Of a DNA stretch of 64,000 nucleotides, positions 40,119 to 48,921 are shown piece by piece. The DNA is from Hymenobacter metallicola (lineage in GTDB: Bacteria > Bacteroidota > Bacteroidia > Cytophagales > Hymenobacteraceae): NCBI RefSeq assembly GCF_004745645.1, contig NZ_SRMB01000001.1, forward strand, positions 372,001 through 436,000. The letters are read 5' to 3'. Positions within the stretch are counted from its first letter, which is position 1. The number at the start of each line of letters is the position of its first letter. The notes beneath the pieces are model-generated. The model worked only from the letters and a program-made list of their open reading frames with translations, was not told the origin of the DNA and did not search any database. A program made the translations under genes and the position numbers.

Positions 40119-40697
40119 ATGCTGCGTACCCCCTTTATGTTCAGCCTGCTGTTCAGCTGCCCGTCAGGCTTGCCAAGCACCAGTCGGCCCCTTTTCGTAC
40201 CCGCCCCGCCGGAGCAGGACGAAAGCTGTCCTCGGGGCGTCGCCGAGCCGGTCGTCCGGAAGAAGGTTTTTCCCAAAACCAGCTTCCGGCGGCTGCCCGA
40301 CAAGCGCACCGGGCTTGAAACCGTGGCCCTGCCCTTGGGCGACCGGCTGACAATTCACCACGAGGGCTGCGAGTACTACGTGCTGCGCTTCCACTTCGAA
40401 ACGGCCCGGTTTCGGCAAAGCCCGACGGCCCTGGACGCCTGGTTTCGGAATGCGGCCCAACTGCTGACCGAAACGGCCCCGGGCCTGGACTCCCCGGTCG
40501 ATATTGCCGGCGGGCTCCGGGCCCTGCGCACCTACCTCGACCGGCACAAGGGCAATAAGGCCCAGGCCCTGGTGCTCGGCCAGGAAATTGCGTACGGCTC
40601 CGAGACGCTGCCCAGCTTTGTCTCCGTGGACCGCATTGCCCGGCTGGCCGGCAACACCGTGGCCGTGGAGCTGTCTTTGGCCATCGGGCCGTTGTAA
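40119..40697 (+). CDS. Protein of unknown function with possible signal peptide
   Basis: 192 residues from the ATG at 40119 (MLRTPFMFSLLFSCPSGLPS); a second ATG at 40137 is also possible. The hydrophobic start is short, so export is uncertain. The body reads as one alpha/beta domain (YYVLRFHFETARFRQSPTAL, LDAWFRNAAQLLTETAPGLD, RTYLDRHKGNKAQALVLGQE). I do not recognise a family. It sits alone between two divergent or same-strand hypothetical genes; a GTACCTTG word about 65 bases upstream is near the -7 consensus. Confidence 0.7.
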   Translation: MLRTPFMFSLLFSCPSGLPSTSRPLFVPAPPEQDESCPRGVAEPVVRKKVFPKTSFRRLPDKRTGLETVALPLGDRLTIHHEGCEYYVLRFHFETARFRQSPTALDAWFRNAAQLLTETAPGLDSPVDIAGGLRALRTYLDRHKGNKAQALVLGQEIAYGSETLPSFVSVDRIARLAGNTVAVELSLAIGPL

Positions 40698-40810
40698 TGC
40701 AGAGGCTGGCAACGCCTTAGTTTGGGAGCTGCCGCCTAGGAATCCAGTATTGCCTATGTTTGCCCCGGTTTGCCCGGAAATCACCTGGTCCGGGCGGCCG
40801 CTCCGTTTCT

Positions 40811-41407
40811 ATGCTCTCACGTTACTTCGCCGGCCCGCTGCGGCTGGCCCCGGTTCTGTTTCTGGCCTGTCAGTCAGCCCCGGCCTCAGCCCCGGGGGCC
40901 GAGCCCTCCGCCGTACCCGTGAAAGGCACGGGTGTCGCCTCCCAAGCCGCCGCCCCGACCCAAGCCCCCGGCGCTGAGGAGGCCGGCGTAGCCGCCCCCG
41001 ATAGTGCCGCGGCAGACTATGCCACGTATTTTGTAGTCGTGGCCGACACCGGCCGCTCGTACCCCGCGCTGCGCAGCCAAATGCTGGGGCTGAGCCGGCA
41101 GTTTACGCTGCCTATCGATACGCTGGGGCGGTACTTCAACGCCCAGAAAAACCGCATCGTGGTGCCCGAAAACGACGCGGACGACATGTACGCCGGCGAG
41201 TACTATCCCCGGCGCTTTCCTTCCCATTCGCTGAGCCTGGAATACCTCAACGAGTACCAGGACCGGGCCGGCGCCCCAACCATGGCCCTGGTAACGGGGA
41301 TTTACGAAAAAGAAGCCTCCGCCGACAGCGCCCTGGCCGTGCTGGGAAAAGCCGACAAGGGCGTCTTCAAGGTGAAGGCGAATGTGTACGTGGGGTGTAT
41401 GCACTAA
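40811..41407 (+). CDS. Lipoprotein with SPOR-like C-terminus
   Basis: 198 residues from the ATG at 40811. A short signal with lipobox (APVLFLACQS) precedes a long Ala/Pro-rich linker (to about 70). The C-terminal 130 residues carry a pattern like a SPOR domain: DYATYFVVVADTGRSYPALR at the start, and a final strand MALVTGIYEKEASADSALAV with KGVFKVKANVYVG. SPOR domains bind denuded peptidoglycan; the match here is by eye only. It would lie in the periplasm. Confidence 0.65.
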   Translation: MLSRYFAGPLRLAPVLFLACQSAPASAPGAEPSAVPVKGTGVASQAAAPTQAPGAEEAGVAAPDSAAADYATYFVVVADTGRSYPALRSQMLGLSRQFTLPIDTLGRYFNAQKNRIVVPENDADDMYAGEYYPRRFPSHSLSLEYLNEYQDRAGAPTMALVTGIYEKEASADSALAVLGKADKGVFKVKANVYVGCMH

Positions 41408-41536
41408 GCCGCCCGTAAAGTTGTACCGGGCTTTCTGGGTAGTTTGCTATATTTAGACTCTTGCATAAAGCTTAATGGGCCCCGGACCCCAGTCGGCCCG
41501 GAACCTGGGCAGTCTAACGTAATCAGTCGGCGTTGT

Positions 41537-41935
41537 ATGAGAATTTCAGCCCGCGTCAGCAGCCACCCAAGCGGCCACGAAACCAGCGTGCAGACGGGCT
41601 CCGTCGTGCAGGTGCTGGCCGTGCCGCCCAAAACCAGCGGGCCGGGCTCAGCGGTAAACGGGGGCGAATTGCTGCTGCTGGCCCTGGCTACCTGCTTTTG
41701 CAACGACCTGTACCGGGAAGCAGCGAAGCGGAGCCTGACGGTAACGGCAGTGGAGGTGGAGTGCTCCGGCGACTTTGACGGGGAAGGAGAAGCCGGCCGC
41801 AACTTCACGTACCGGGCCACCGTCACGGCCGACGCCCCGGCGGCCGACATCGAGGCCCTGATCCGGCACACCGACCAGGTTGCCGAAGTGCACAAGACGC
41901 TAAGAAACGGCGTGCCGATTACGCTAAGGCCCTGA
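41537..41935 (+). CDS. OsmC family protein
   Basis: 132 residues from the ATG at 41537. The OsmC/Ohr pattern is seen: GGELLLLALATCFCNDLYRE holds the conserved Cys in the LATC motif, followed by EVECSGDFDGEGEAGRNFTY and the C-terminal HKTLRNGVPIT. OsmC-type proteins reduce organic hydroperoxides with redox-active cysteines; only one of the usual two is clearly in place (the second could be the Cys in VEVECSG). It is cytosolic and a single gene. Confidence 0.88.
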   Translation: MRISARVSSHPSGHETSVQTGSVVQVLAVPPKTSGPGSAVNGGELLLLALATCFCNDLYREAAKRSLTVTAVEVECSGDFDGEGEAGRNFTYRATVTADAPAADIEALIRHTDQVAEVHKTLRNGVPITLRP

Positions 41936-41972
41936 ACAGCCGCTGCCGGGCCGTGCGGTAAGTCATTTTTTG

Positions 41973-41980
41973 TAGCTTTG
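41973..41980 (+). promoter_or_regulatory. Candidate -7 box (TAGCTTTG) for the ABC-F gene
   Basis: Exact TAnnTTTG match on the plus strand, about 115 bases before the ATG at 42095. This leaves a fairly long leader, usual for ABC-F genes but with no clear leader peptide seen here. Confidence 0.5.
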
Positions 41981-42094
41981 CCCCGCCACGTACGACTACC
42001 CGCCTTATGTAATAGCTAATTTCTTTCGACGACCAGACCTGCCGCCCCCGCTCGGGGCCTAGCAGCTGCTATTCATTCGTTTAAAGAAATTGCC

Positions 42095-43684
42095 ATGGTG
42101 GTTTTACAGAATGTGGGGTACGCTCACCCCAATAAGGATGTCCTGTTTTCGGGCATCCACCTGAGCGTTACAAAGCAGCAGAAAGTAGCCTTGATTGGGA
42201 ACAACGGGGTCGGCAAGTCGACGCTGCTGCGGATAATGGCCGGCGGACTGCCGCCCGCCAGCGGGGTCGTGAAGCTGGATTCTCCACCGTACTATGTGCC
42301 CCAGCTCGTCGGGCAGTTCAACCACCTGACCGTGGCCCAGGCCCTGGGCATTGCCGAGCAGCTGCAGGCGCTGCACGATATTCTGGCCGGGCACGCCACC
42401 GAGGCCAACCTGGCGTTGCTCGACGACGACTGGACCCTGGAGGAGCGGAGCGCCGACGCCCTGGCGCAGTGGGGCCTGGCTGGCCTCGACCTGACCCAGC
42501 CGGTGGAAGCGCTGAGCGGGGGCCAGAAAACCAAGCTGTTTCTGGCCGGCATGACCCTGCATCAACCCGATATCATCCTGCTCGATGAGCCCAGCAACCA
42601 CCTCGATGCCCCCGCCCGCCGCCGGCTCTACGAGTTTATCCAAGCCACGACCAGCACCCTGCTAGTCGTGAGTCACGACCGGACGCTGCTGCACCTGCTC
42701 GATTCGGTGTACGAACTCAGCCGGCGCGGCATAACGGTGTACGGGGGCAACTACGCCTTTTACCAGGAGCAAAAACAGCTGGCCAGCAATGCTTTGCAGG
42801 AGGACGTGCGCGGCAAGGAAAAGGCCCTGCGCAAGGCCCGGGAAGTAGAGCGCGAAACCGCCGAGCGGCAGCAGAAGCTCGACGCCCGGGGCCGGAAAAA
42901 GCAGGAAAAAGCTGGGGTGCCCACCATCATGCTCAACACGCTTCGCAACAACGCCGAGAAAAGTACTTCCCGGCTCCAGGGCGTCCACGCCGAGAAAATC
43001 GGGGCCATTTCCCAGGAGCTGCACGAGCTGCGTCAGGAGCTGCCCGCCACCGACAAGATGAAGTTCGGGTTCGACTCTTCCGGCCTGCACCAGGGCAAAA
43101 TTCTGGTGACGGCCACGGGCATCAACTTTCGCTACGCCGAAACGCCGCTCTGGGCCCAGGACCTGAGCTTTCAGATTACCAGCGGGGAAAGGCTGGCCCT
43201 GAAAGGCCCGAACGGCGCGGGCAAAACCACCCTGATTAAGCTCTTGCTCGGGGCCGCCGCCCCGGCCAGCGGAACGATACACCGGGCCCTGGGCAAGGTG
43301 GTGTACGTCGACCAGGAGTACTCCCTGCTCGCTACCGAACTGACGGTGTACGAGCAGGCCCAGCGCTTCAACGGCACGGCGCTACCGGAGCACGAAATAA
43401 AAATCCGGCTCAGCCGCTTCCTCTTCCCGAAGGACGACTGGAGCAAGTCTTGCCGCGGCCTCAGCGGCGGCGAGAAGATGCGCCTCATGCTTTGCTGCCT
43501 GACCATCAGCAGCCAGGCACCCGACCTGATTATCCTCGATGAGCCCACCAACAACCTCGATATTCAGAACATTGAAATCCTCACAGCCGCCCTCACCGAC
43601 TACCGGGGCACGTTGCTTGTCGTGAGCCACGACCAGGTATTTCTCGAACAAATCAAGGTGCAGCGCACCCTCGAGCTACTGTAG
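42095..43684 (+). CDS. ABC-F family ATPase
   Basis: 529 residues. Two ATP-binding domains in one chain with no membrane spans. The first has GNNGVGKST, the signature LSGGQKTKL and LLDEPSNHLD; the second has GPNGAGKTT, LSGGEKMRL and LDEPTNNLD. Between them lies a charged linker (about 215-330) with EREKALRK-type helices, the part that reaches into the ribosome. ABC-F proteins act in translation or in resistance to ribosome-targeting antibiotics. Without the linker tip known, a resistance role should not be claimed. It is a single gene in the cytosol. Confidence 0.93.
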   Translation: MVVLQNVGYAHPNKDVLFSGIHLSVTKQQKVALIGNNGVGKSTLLRIMAGGLPPASGVVKLDSPPYYVPQLVGQFNHLTVAQALGIAEQLQALHDILAGHATEANLALLDDDWTLEERSADALAQWGLAGLDLTQPVEALSGGQKTKLFLAGMTLHQPDIILLDEPSNHLDAPARRRLYEFIQATTSTLLVVSHDRTLLHLLDSVYELSRRGITVYGGNYAFYQEQKQLASNALQEDVRGKEKALRKAREVERETAERQQKLDARGRKKQEKAGVPTIMLNTLRNNAEKSTSRLQGVHAEKIGAISQELHELRQELPATDKMKFGFDSSGLHQGKILVTATGINFRYAETPLWAQDLSFQITSGERLALKGPNGAGKTTLIKLLLGAAAPASGTIHRALGKVVYVDQEYSLLATELTVYEQAQRFNGTALPEHEIKIRLSRFLFPKDDWSKSCRGLSGGEKMRLMLCCLTISSQAPDLIILDEPTNNLDIQNIEILTAALTDYRGTLLVVSHDQVFLEQIKVQRTLELL

Positions 43685-43940
43685 CGCCGCCGGTGGGCGG
43701 TTGGGTAAGCAAAGGCATCAGGCTGCATTGCTAGCCCATCGTGCCAAGTAAAGCAGAATAGACGCTACGACATCGTTTTTTAGCTTACTGACTCGTGCTT
43801 AATGCGGCCACAAACCAAGTATATAGCTCACAGTATCGATGTTCTCCTATATTGCTCCTGAATGAGTGATGCCGGCTAGCCGGCGGGCAATAACCTGCTA
43901 CCGCACCTCGTCCCCAGGCACGAACCCAACGGCAGAACCT

Positions 43941-44519
43941 ATGAATGAAAAGAGCTTTTCCGGACTCCGCCTCTACGGCACGCTACTCGTGACGGTAAGT
44001 ATCGGGGTGCTGCTGGCCTGGAGCCACACCCACGGCGGGGTGCCGAGTCACCATTTCCTGGCCCGGCCGGATATGCCCGCCGTTTCCAACTGGTGGGGCG
44101 CCCTGCTGCTGCCGGGGCTTACCTGGTTTCTGTTGTCCCGCGTCCGGAAGCAAGCCTTTGGCAACGAAGCAGATGCTCAAGCACCCCAGCCGCTGTGGCG
44201 CGCGCTGATTGGGTTTGTGGGTGCTTTGTCGTTTGGGGTATTGATATCAGTTTTGTTTACGGCCGGCCAGTCGGATATGGCGGGCAACATGATGCTGGGC
44301 TTATTTGCCTTCGCCTTCTTCGTTCCGATATACCGGCCGGAGTGCCTGCTCGGCTTTGTGCTGGGAATGACTTCCACTTTTGGGGCGGTGCTGCCTACGA
44401 TAGTCGGTACCGTGCTAGGGCTAATCGGCCTGGTGCTGCATGCATATATCCGCCGCGCCCTGCTGTTTGGCATTTCGAAGCTGGCGCTGTTGCTACCGGT
44501 CAGCAAGTCCAACGGCTAA
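43941..44519 (+). CDS. Multi-span membrane protein of unknown function
   Basis: 192 residues from the ATG at 43941 (MNEKSFSGLRLYGTLLVTVS). Five or so hydrophobic segments can be seen: GTLLVTVSIGVLLAW, WWGALLLPGLTWFLL, ALIGFVGALSFGVLISVLF, MLGLFAFAFFVPI and VLPTIVGTVLGLIGLV. It is an inner-membrane protein. I do not recognise a family, and the neighbours give no functional hint. The 255-base gap before it holds nothing recognisable except a GCCGGCTAGCCGGC palindrome at about 43870. Confidence 0.75.
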   Translation: MNEKSFSGLRLYGTLLVTVSIGVLLAWSHTHGGVPSHHFLARPDMPAVSNWWGALLLPGLTWFLLSRVRKQAFGNEADAQAPQPLWRALIGFVGALSFGVLISVLFTAGQSDMAGNMMLGLFAFAFFVPIYRPECLLGFVLGMTSTFGAVLPTIVGTVLGLIGLVLHAYIRRALLFGISKLALLLPVSKSNG

Positions 44520-44654
44520 GAAGGCCTCGGTCCATTGATACGGAAACTGCTTTTCGAGTCGGGATGGCACCACGCGTTAGATACCGGAAACACCAAGGCT
44601 TTTAACTAGCATTAATCAATTAATGCAGCATTCCTGGACAACATACCAGCGAAT

Positions 44655-45134
44655 ATGAAGCGCCTCATCTACTTTTTAATATTTACCATTTGTCTGCACA
44701 ACTGTGGTGTTATAAGCGTTGGGCAAAATAAGCCCTGCACGTGCTGTGAAAAAACGTACACAAGTGTTGAAAGTGCCCAAAAATGTATTTCACTAAACCC
44801 CAATAACCGCCGCACGGTTGATAACAGACTTGTCTTGCTGGCTATTGTGACGAAGGAAGTGCAAAAAAATCAGGAACTGGGTTGGCGCATTCTCCAGGAT
44901 GAGAAAATTATAACTCAAGCTCAAAGAAAATACCTTTTGGTAACGATGAGCACTGCCGCCGCTCGTACGTTGGCGGGTAAAAGCAATACTGAATTGCAAG
45001 AGATAATAACAGGCTACAAAGGCGAAAACTGTTTTATTATAGTTAATCAGGCCTTGTATCCATTCGGGAGTTGGTCGGCTGGTGAAGACCGGAAAAGAAT
45101 AGTGGGGATGCTAGGAGTCGGGAATGGCCCATAG
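44655..45134 (+). CDS. AT-rich secreted or lipid-anchored protein, unknown
   Basis: 159 residues. MKRLIYFLIFTICLHNCGVI is a signal peptide or lipoprotein signal (LHNC). A Cys-rich patch follows (NKPCTCCEKTYTSVESAQKC) before a helical remainder. The DNA is plainly AT-richer than its neighbours and uses codons such as AAA, ATA and TTA more, which suggests recent acquisition. No family is recognised. A strong terminator follows. Confidence 0.65.
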   Translation: MKRLIYFLIFTICLHNCGVISVGQNKPCTCCEKTYTSVESAQKCISLNPNNRRTVDNRLVLLAIVTKEVQKNQELGWRILQDEKIITQAQRKYLLVTMSTAAARTLAGKSNTELQEIITGYKGENCFIIVNQALYPFGSWSAGEDRKRIVGMLGVGNGP

Positions 45135-45159
45135 TTTTGCCATTGTATCTCCCGCAAAC

Positions 45160-45198
45160 AAAACGGCCCCGGCTGCACTGCGCAACCGAGGCCGTTTT
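45160..45198. terminator. Bidirectional terminator between convergent genes
   Basis: AAAACGGCC (45160-45168) pairs with GGCCGTTTT (45190-45198), with more pairing (CGG/CCG) inside, followed by TATTT. It separates the AT-rich secreted protein from the transketolase gene. Confidence 0.85.
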
Positions 45199-45220
45199 TA
45201 TTTAATAGCAATCTGAGAGC

Positions 45221-46180
45221 CTACTTAGCCTTACGGGCCAGTACGCGCTCCACGGCAGCTACGATGTCGTTTTCCATCAGGCCGTATTTCTCCATGAGCT
45301 GGTCGGGGGTGCCCGACTCGCCGAAGGAGTCGTTGACGGCTACCATCTCCAGGGGCAGGGGCTCCTCGCGGCTCAGCAGCTGGGCGATGCTGTCGCCGAG
45401 GCCGCCGTTCATCTGGTGTTCCTCGGCCGAGACGGCGCAGCGCGTCTTGCGCACCGACTCCAGGATGGCCTGGGCATCGAGGGGCTTGATGGTGTGGATG
45501 TTGATGATTTCGGCGTCGATGCCCTTCTCGGCCAGGATATGGCCGGCCAGGATGGCCTTCCACACCAGGTGGCCGGTGGCGAAGATGCTCACGTCGGCGC
45601 CTTCGTTCAGCAGTACGGCCTTACCGATTTCAAACTTCTGGTCGGCGGGGGTGAAGTTGGGTACTACCGGGCGGCCGAAGCGCAGGTACACCGGGCCTTC
45701 GTGCTCGGCAATGGCGATGGTCGCGGCCTTGGTCTGGTTGAAGTCGCAGGGGTTAATGACCGTCATGTGGGGCAGCATCTTCATCATGCCCAGGTCTTCC
45801 AGAATCTGGTGGGTGGCGCCGTCTTCGCCCAGGGTTACGCCGGCGTGCGAAGCGCAGATCTTCACGTTCTTGTCCGAGTAGGCAATGCTCTGGCGGATCT
45901 GGTCGTAGACGCGGCCGGTGCTGAAGTTGGCAAACGTGCCGGTGAAGGGAATCTTGCCGCCGATGGTGAGGCCGGCCGCAATGCCCATCATGTTGGCCTC
46001 GGCAATGCCCACCTGGAAAAACCGCTCGGGGAAGTCCTTCTTGAAGGCGTCCATCTTGAGCGAGCCGGTCAGGTCGGCCGTGAGGGCTACCACGTTGGGG
46101 TTGCTTTTACCCAGCTCGTGCAAACCCACGCCAAAGCCGGAACGGGTGTCTTTTGATTCGGTGTAGGGGAAATCTTTCAT
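45221..46180 (-). CDS. Transketolase C-terminal subunit
   Basis: 319 residues, equal to the pyrimidine-binding and C-terminal domains of transketolase. The start is FPYTESKDTRSGFGVGLHEL. The TPP-activating Glu lies in QVGIAEANMMGIAAGL at about 80. The regulatory C-terminal domain begins near 190. It works with the N-terminal half encoded at 47684-48565. Split transketolases are usual in some bacteria and archaea. Here a VWA gene separates the halves; all three genes lie on one strand with gaps of 30 and 69 bases. Confidence 0.92.
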   Translation of the reverse strand: MKDFPYTESKDTRSGFGVGLHELGKSNPNVVALTADLTGSLKMDAFKKDFPERFFQVGIAEANMMGIAAGLTIGGKIPFTGTFANFSTGRVYDQIRQSIAYSDKNVKICASHAGVTLGEDGATHQILEDLGMMKMLPHMTVINPCDFNQTKAATIAIAEHEGPVYLRFGRPVVPNFTPADQKFEIGKAVLLNEGADVSIFATGHLVWKAILAGHILAEKGIDAEIINIHTIKPLDAQAILESVRKTRCAVSAEEHQMNGGLGDSIAQLLSREEPLPLEMVAVNDSFGESGTPDQLMEKYGLMENDIVAAVERVLARKAK

Positions 46181-46210
46181 GCTTGGTATGGGAAGTTTTT
46201 GAGTTCTATC

Positions 46211-47614
46211 TTATTTGTTAAACATGCTCACCGAGCTAGTCTGCCCGCTGCGAATCGTGAAGTTGCGCACGTCGGTGAACTTGCTGCCGGTGGCCGAGGC
46301 GGTGCGAAACACCAGGCGGTAGGCGCCCGGCTGCATGGGCAAATTGACTTTGCTGCTGCCCTCGGGCAAGTTATACACCCAGGTCTGCGACTCGTCGTTG
46401 TTGAGGCGGTAGATGCTGCCGTAGCCTTTCAGGTCCGTCACGATGTTGAGCGTGCCGGGTGCCTCGTAGGTGACGGCCGTTTCCTGGCCCTGCTTAACGG
46501 TGATGCGGCGCACGAGGCGGGGCAGGGTGAGCAGCTCCACTTCGTAGTTGCCGGCCAGCAGCTTTTGCTTCGTGCCAAAGTTCAGGCTCACTACCGTGCT
46601 CGGGTTGCCCTGGGCCCGTACCACCGCCTGCACCTTGCCGTAGGGATTCGGCGAGATATTTGGCGACTGTAAGGACAAGACTCCCTGGGGCGTTTTATAA
46701 GTCAGCACGTTGGCCTTGCCGGGGCGAATGGGCAGGTTAGCTTGCCGCACCGGGGGCACCGTGTTGATAACCAGGTCGTAGCTCTGCAGGGCGTCAATGT
46801 CGAGCACGTCGGGCTTGCCCTGCGCGTCGCGGTAGTGCACGTAGTTGTACTCCGGCGTTTCCGTGACGTTGTTGACGAAGGTCAGGTTCACGTTGCTTTC
46901 CACTGGCTTGCCGGCCTCGTCAGTCAGGTTCACGCTCACCGTGGTTTTGGTCAGCGTCTGGGTAATGACGTTGTCGAGCACCCGGCGGAAGGTTTTCACA
47001 TCGGCCGCGTTGTAGTACTGGCCCAGGCAGTCGAGCTGCTTGCCAAAATCTTTCTCGTTGCCCAAGCCAATAACAAAGGGTTTGAGAAAGACCCGCCGCC
47101 GCTGCAAGGCCACCGACGTAGCGCACGGGTCGCCTTTGCAGGATTCGAGCCCGTCGGTAATCAGGATGAGCACGTTGCGGGCGGTTTTATCGGCGGGAAA
47201 GTCGTTGGCCGACTGCTGTAGCGAGTAGGTAATGGGCGTATTGCCCCGCGCTTCGAGGGTCTTGAGCCGGTCTTTAATGGCCTTAGCATTTTTAGGTGCA
47301 AAAGGCACTTCCAGCCGCGAATCCTCGCAGTTGTTTTCCTTGTCGTCGTGCTGGTGGCCGTAGGCACGCAGGGCCAGCTCCAGGTTGGGGTAGGCATTGA
47401 GCGAATCCACCATCTTGGCCAGCAGGTCTTTGGCTACCGACCAGCGCGGGGTGCCTTCCAGCGGCGCCAGCATCGAGCCCGAGGCATCCAGCACGAACAG
47501 AATACGCGTGACCCGGGGCTTCTCCGGTGGCACGTTCTGGGCGCGCAAGAAAGTAGTGCTAAGCAGCAGGCCGCTTAGTACTACAATCCAGCGCAAAGTG
47601 CCCAGGTGGCGCAT
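46211..47614 (-). CDS. VWA domain secreted protein between the transketolase halves
   Basis: 467 residues. A signal peptide (to about 26, LRAQ) shows export. The von Willebrand A domain (about 35-215) has the MIDAS start LDASGSMLAP, the Thr in EARGNTPITYSL and the Asp in LILITDGLESCKGDPC; four cysteines (NNCEDS, SCKGDPC, LDCLG) may form disulfides. The rest (about 220-467) is built of beta-sandwich repeats. It is likely periplasmic or surface, binding a partner through metal. Its place in a metabolic operon is unexplained. Confidence 0.87.
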   Translation of the reverse strand: MRHLGTLRWIVVLSGLLLSTTFLRAQNVPPEKPRVTRILFVLDASGSMLAPLEGTPRWSVAKDLLAKMVDSLNAYPNLELALRAYGHQHDDKENNCEDSRLEVPFAPKNAKAIKDRLKTLEARGNTPITYSLQQSANDFPADKTARNVLILITDGLESCKGDPCATSVALQRRRVFLKPFVIGLGNEKDFGKQLDCLGQYYNAADVKTFRRVLDNVITQTLTKTTVSVNLTDEAGKPVESNVNLTFVNNVTETPEYNYVHYRDAQGKPDVLDIDALQSYDLVINTVPPVRQANLPIRPGKANVLTYKTPQGVLSLQSPNISPNPYGKVQAVVRAQGNPSTVVSLNFGTKQKLLAGNYEVELLTLPRLVRRITVKQGQETAVTYEAPGTLNIVTDLKGYGSIYRLNNDESQTWVYNLPEGSSKVNLPMQPGAYRLVFRTASATGSKFTDVRNFTIRSGQTSSVSMFNK

Positions 47615-47683
47615 ACGATTCGTTTTACCCTCTACACTGCCGTGCTAGCAGCAGCTCCTGACAGTTGCAGTAGTACCCCCGGC

Positions 47684-48565
47684 TTAGTAGTCGCCGGCTT
47701 CCTCGACCAGCAGCTGCTGCAGGGCTTTTTCGAGCTGCTCGTCGTTCGGAGCGGTGCCGTGCCACTTGTGAGTACCCATCATATAGTCTACCCCGAAGCC
47801 CATCTGAGTGTCCATCAGGATGATGCTGGGCTGGCCCTGCCCGCTGAGCTTACCGGCTTCTTCCAGGGTCGGAATCAGCTTCTCCAGGTCGTTGCCGTCG
47901 GTTTCGAGCACGCGCCAGCCGAACGCTTCAAACTTGGCGCGCAGGTTGCCCAGGTCCATGATTTCTTCGGTCGAGCCGTCAATCTGCTGCCCGTTGCGGT
48001 CCACGATGGCAATCAGGTTGTCGACTTTGTGGTGGGGGGCATACATCGCCGCTTCCCACACCTGGCCTTCTTCCAGTTCGCCGTCGCCCATGAGCACGTA
48101 CACGAGACGGTTGTCGCCGTTGAGTTTCTTAGCCTGCGCCGCGCCAATGGCCACGCTCAGGCCCTGGCCCAACGAGCCCGAGGCAATGCGAATGCCGGGC
48201 AGGTGCTCATGCGTGGCGGGGTGGCCCTGCAGGCGCGAGTTGAGCTTGCGGAAGGTAGCCAGCTCACTCACGGGGAAGTAGCCCGAGCGGGCCAGCACCG
48301 AGTAGAACACCGGCGAAATGTGGCCGTTCGACAGGAAAAACAGGTCTTCACCTTCCCCTTTCATGCTGAAGCTCGGGTCGTGCTTCATGATACGGAAGTA
48401 GAGAGCCACCAGCAAATCGGCGCAGCCGAGCGAGCCGCCGGGGTGACCCGAGTTGACGGCGTGCACCATGCGCACGATGTCGCGGCGCACCTGGGCCGCA
48501 ATCTGCTTGAGCTCCGCCACGCTTTTCTGCTGGGTGGGGGAGGTAAGGGTATTTTCCTGGGACAT
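47684..48565 (-). CDS. Transketolase N-terminal subunit
   Basis: 293 residues, the TPP pyrophosphate-binding domain. VNSGHPGGSLGCADLLVALY is the family motif near residue 38. The TPP motif runs from GDGELEEGQVWEA at about 148 to VDNLIAIVDRNG. It pairs with the C-terminal half at 45221-46180 and together they run the non-oxidative pentose phosphate pathway in the cytosol. It is the first gene of the three, with a TACCTTTG box 26 bases upstream. Confidence 0.94.
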   Translation of the reverse strand: MSQENTLTSPTQQKSVAELKQIAAQVRRDIVRMVHAVNSGHPGGSLGCADLLVALYFRIMKHDPSFSMKGEGEDLFFLSNGHISPVFYSVLARSGYFPVSELATFRKLNSRLQGHPATHEHLPGIRIASGSLGQGLSVAIGAAQAKKLNGDNRLVYVLMGDGELEEGQVWEAAMYAPHHKVDNLIAIVDRNGQQIDGSTEEIMDLGNLRAKFEAFGWRVLETDGNDLEKLIPTLEEAGKLSGQGQPSIILMDTQMGFGVDYMMGTHKWHGTAPNDEQLEKALQQLLVEEAGDY

Positions 48566-48590
48566 GGAATAAGGAAGAGGGTTTATGAGA

Positions 48591-48598
48591 CAAAGGTA
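48591..48598 (-). promoter_or_regulatory. Candidate -7 box (TACCTTTG) for the transketolase-VWA operon
   Basis: Exact match on the minus strand, about 26 bases before the ATG at 48565. Confidence 0.6.
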
Positions 48599-48713
48599 AT
48601 GGTCTTGGCGAAGGCACCGAAGCCGAAATGCAAGGCTTCTTATCGGAACCGATGACGATAGGTGAGGGTAAGGTGGGAATTAGTAATATGGGTAATGTGC
48701 TGAACGTGGCTGT

Positions 48714-48874
48714 GTGTCCTGGCGAGCAACGCGAAGCCATCCGTCCGCTGAAAAGTGCTCAGCCTTCTAAGGGGAAAAGCCCTTTACTCCGGCTGGAATA
48801 AAGGGCTCTTCGGGTAAAGGGCATTCTGTACTGCGCAGCGGACGCATGGCCACGGCTGCGCCTGGCAAGGACAC
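48714..48874. repeat. Nested palindromic element, copy 2
   Basis: GTGTCCT (48714-48720) at one end and AGGACAC (48868-48874) at the other. Within, CGAAGCCATCCGTCCGCTG (48732-48750) pairs with 48836-48854 (3 mismatches), and an inner hairpin AGCCCTTTA/TAAAGGGCT (48778-48807). The left part matches copy 1 at 32470-32604 in sequence and order. It lies past the bcp stop on the minus strand and may end that transcript. The remainder of the 356-base gap holds nothing else recognisable. Confidence 0.7.
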
Positions 48875-48921
48875 GGGAATAGCAGCCTATTCCAATCCAT
48901 TAGCACCTGGGCAGATTCACC

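Noticed and set aside
42095..43684. Antibiotic-resistance ABC-F protein
   Set aside because: The family also includes ordinary translation factors, and nothing in the linker or context points to resistance.
45221..48565. Transketolase split by an assembly error or frameshift
   Set aside because: Each half has its own start, stop and full domain, and a complete VWA gene lies between; split transketolases are a known arrangement.
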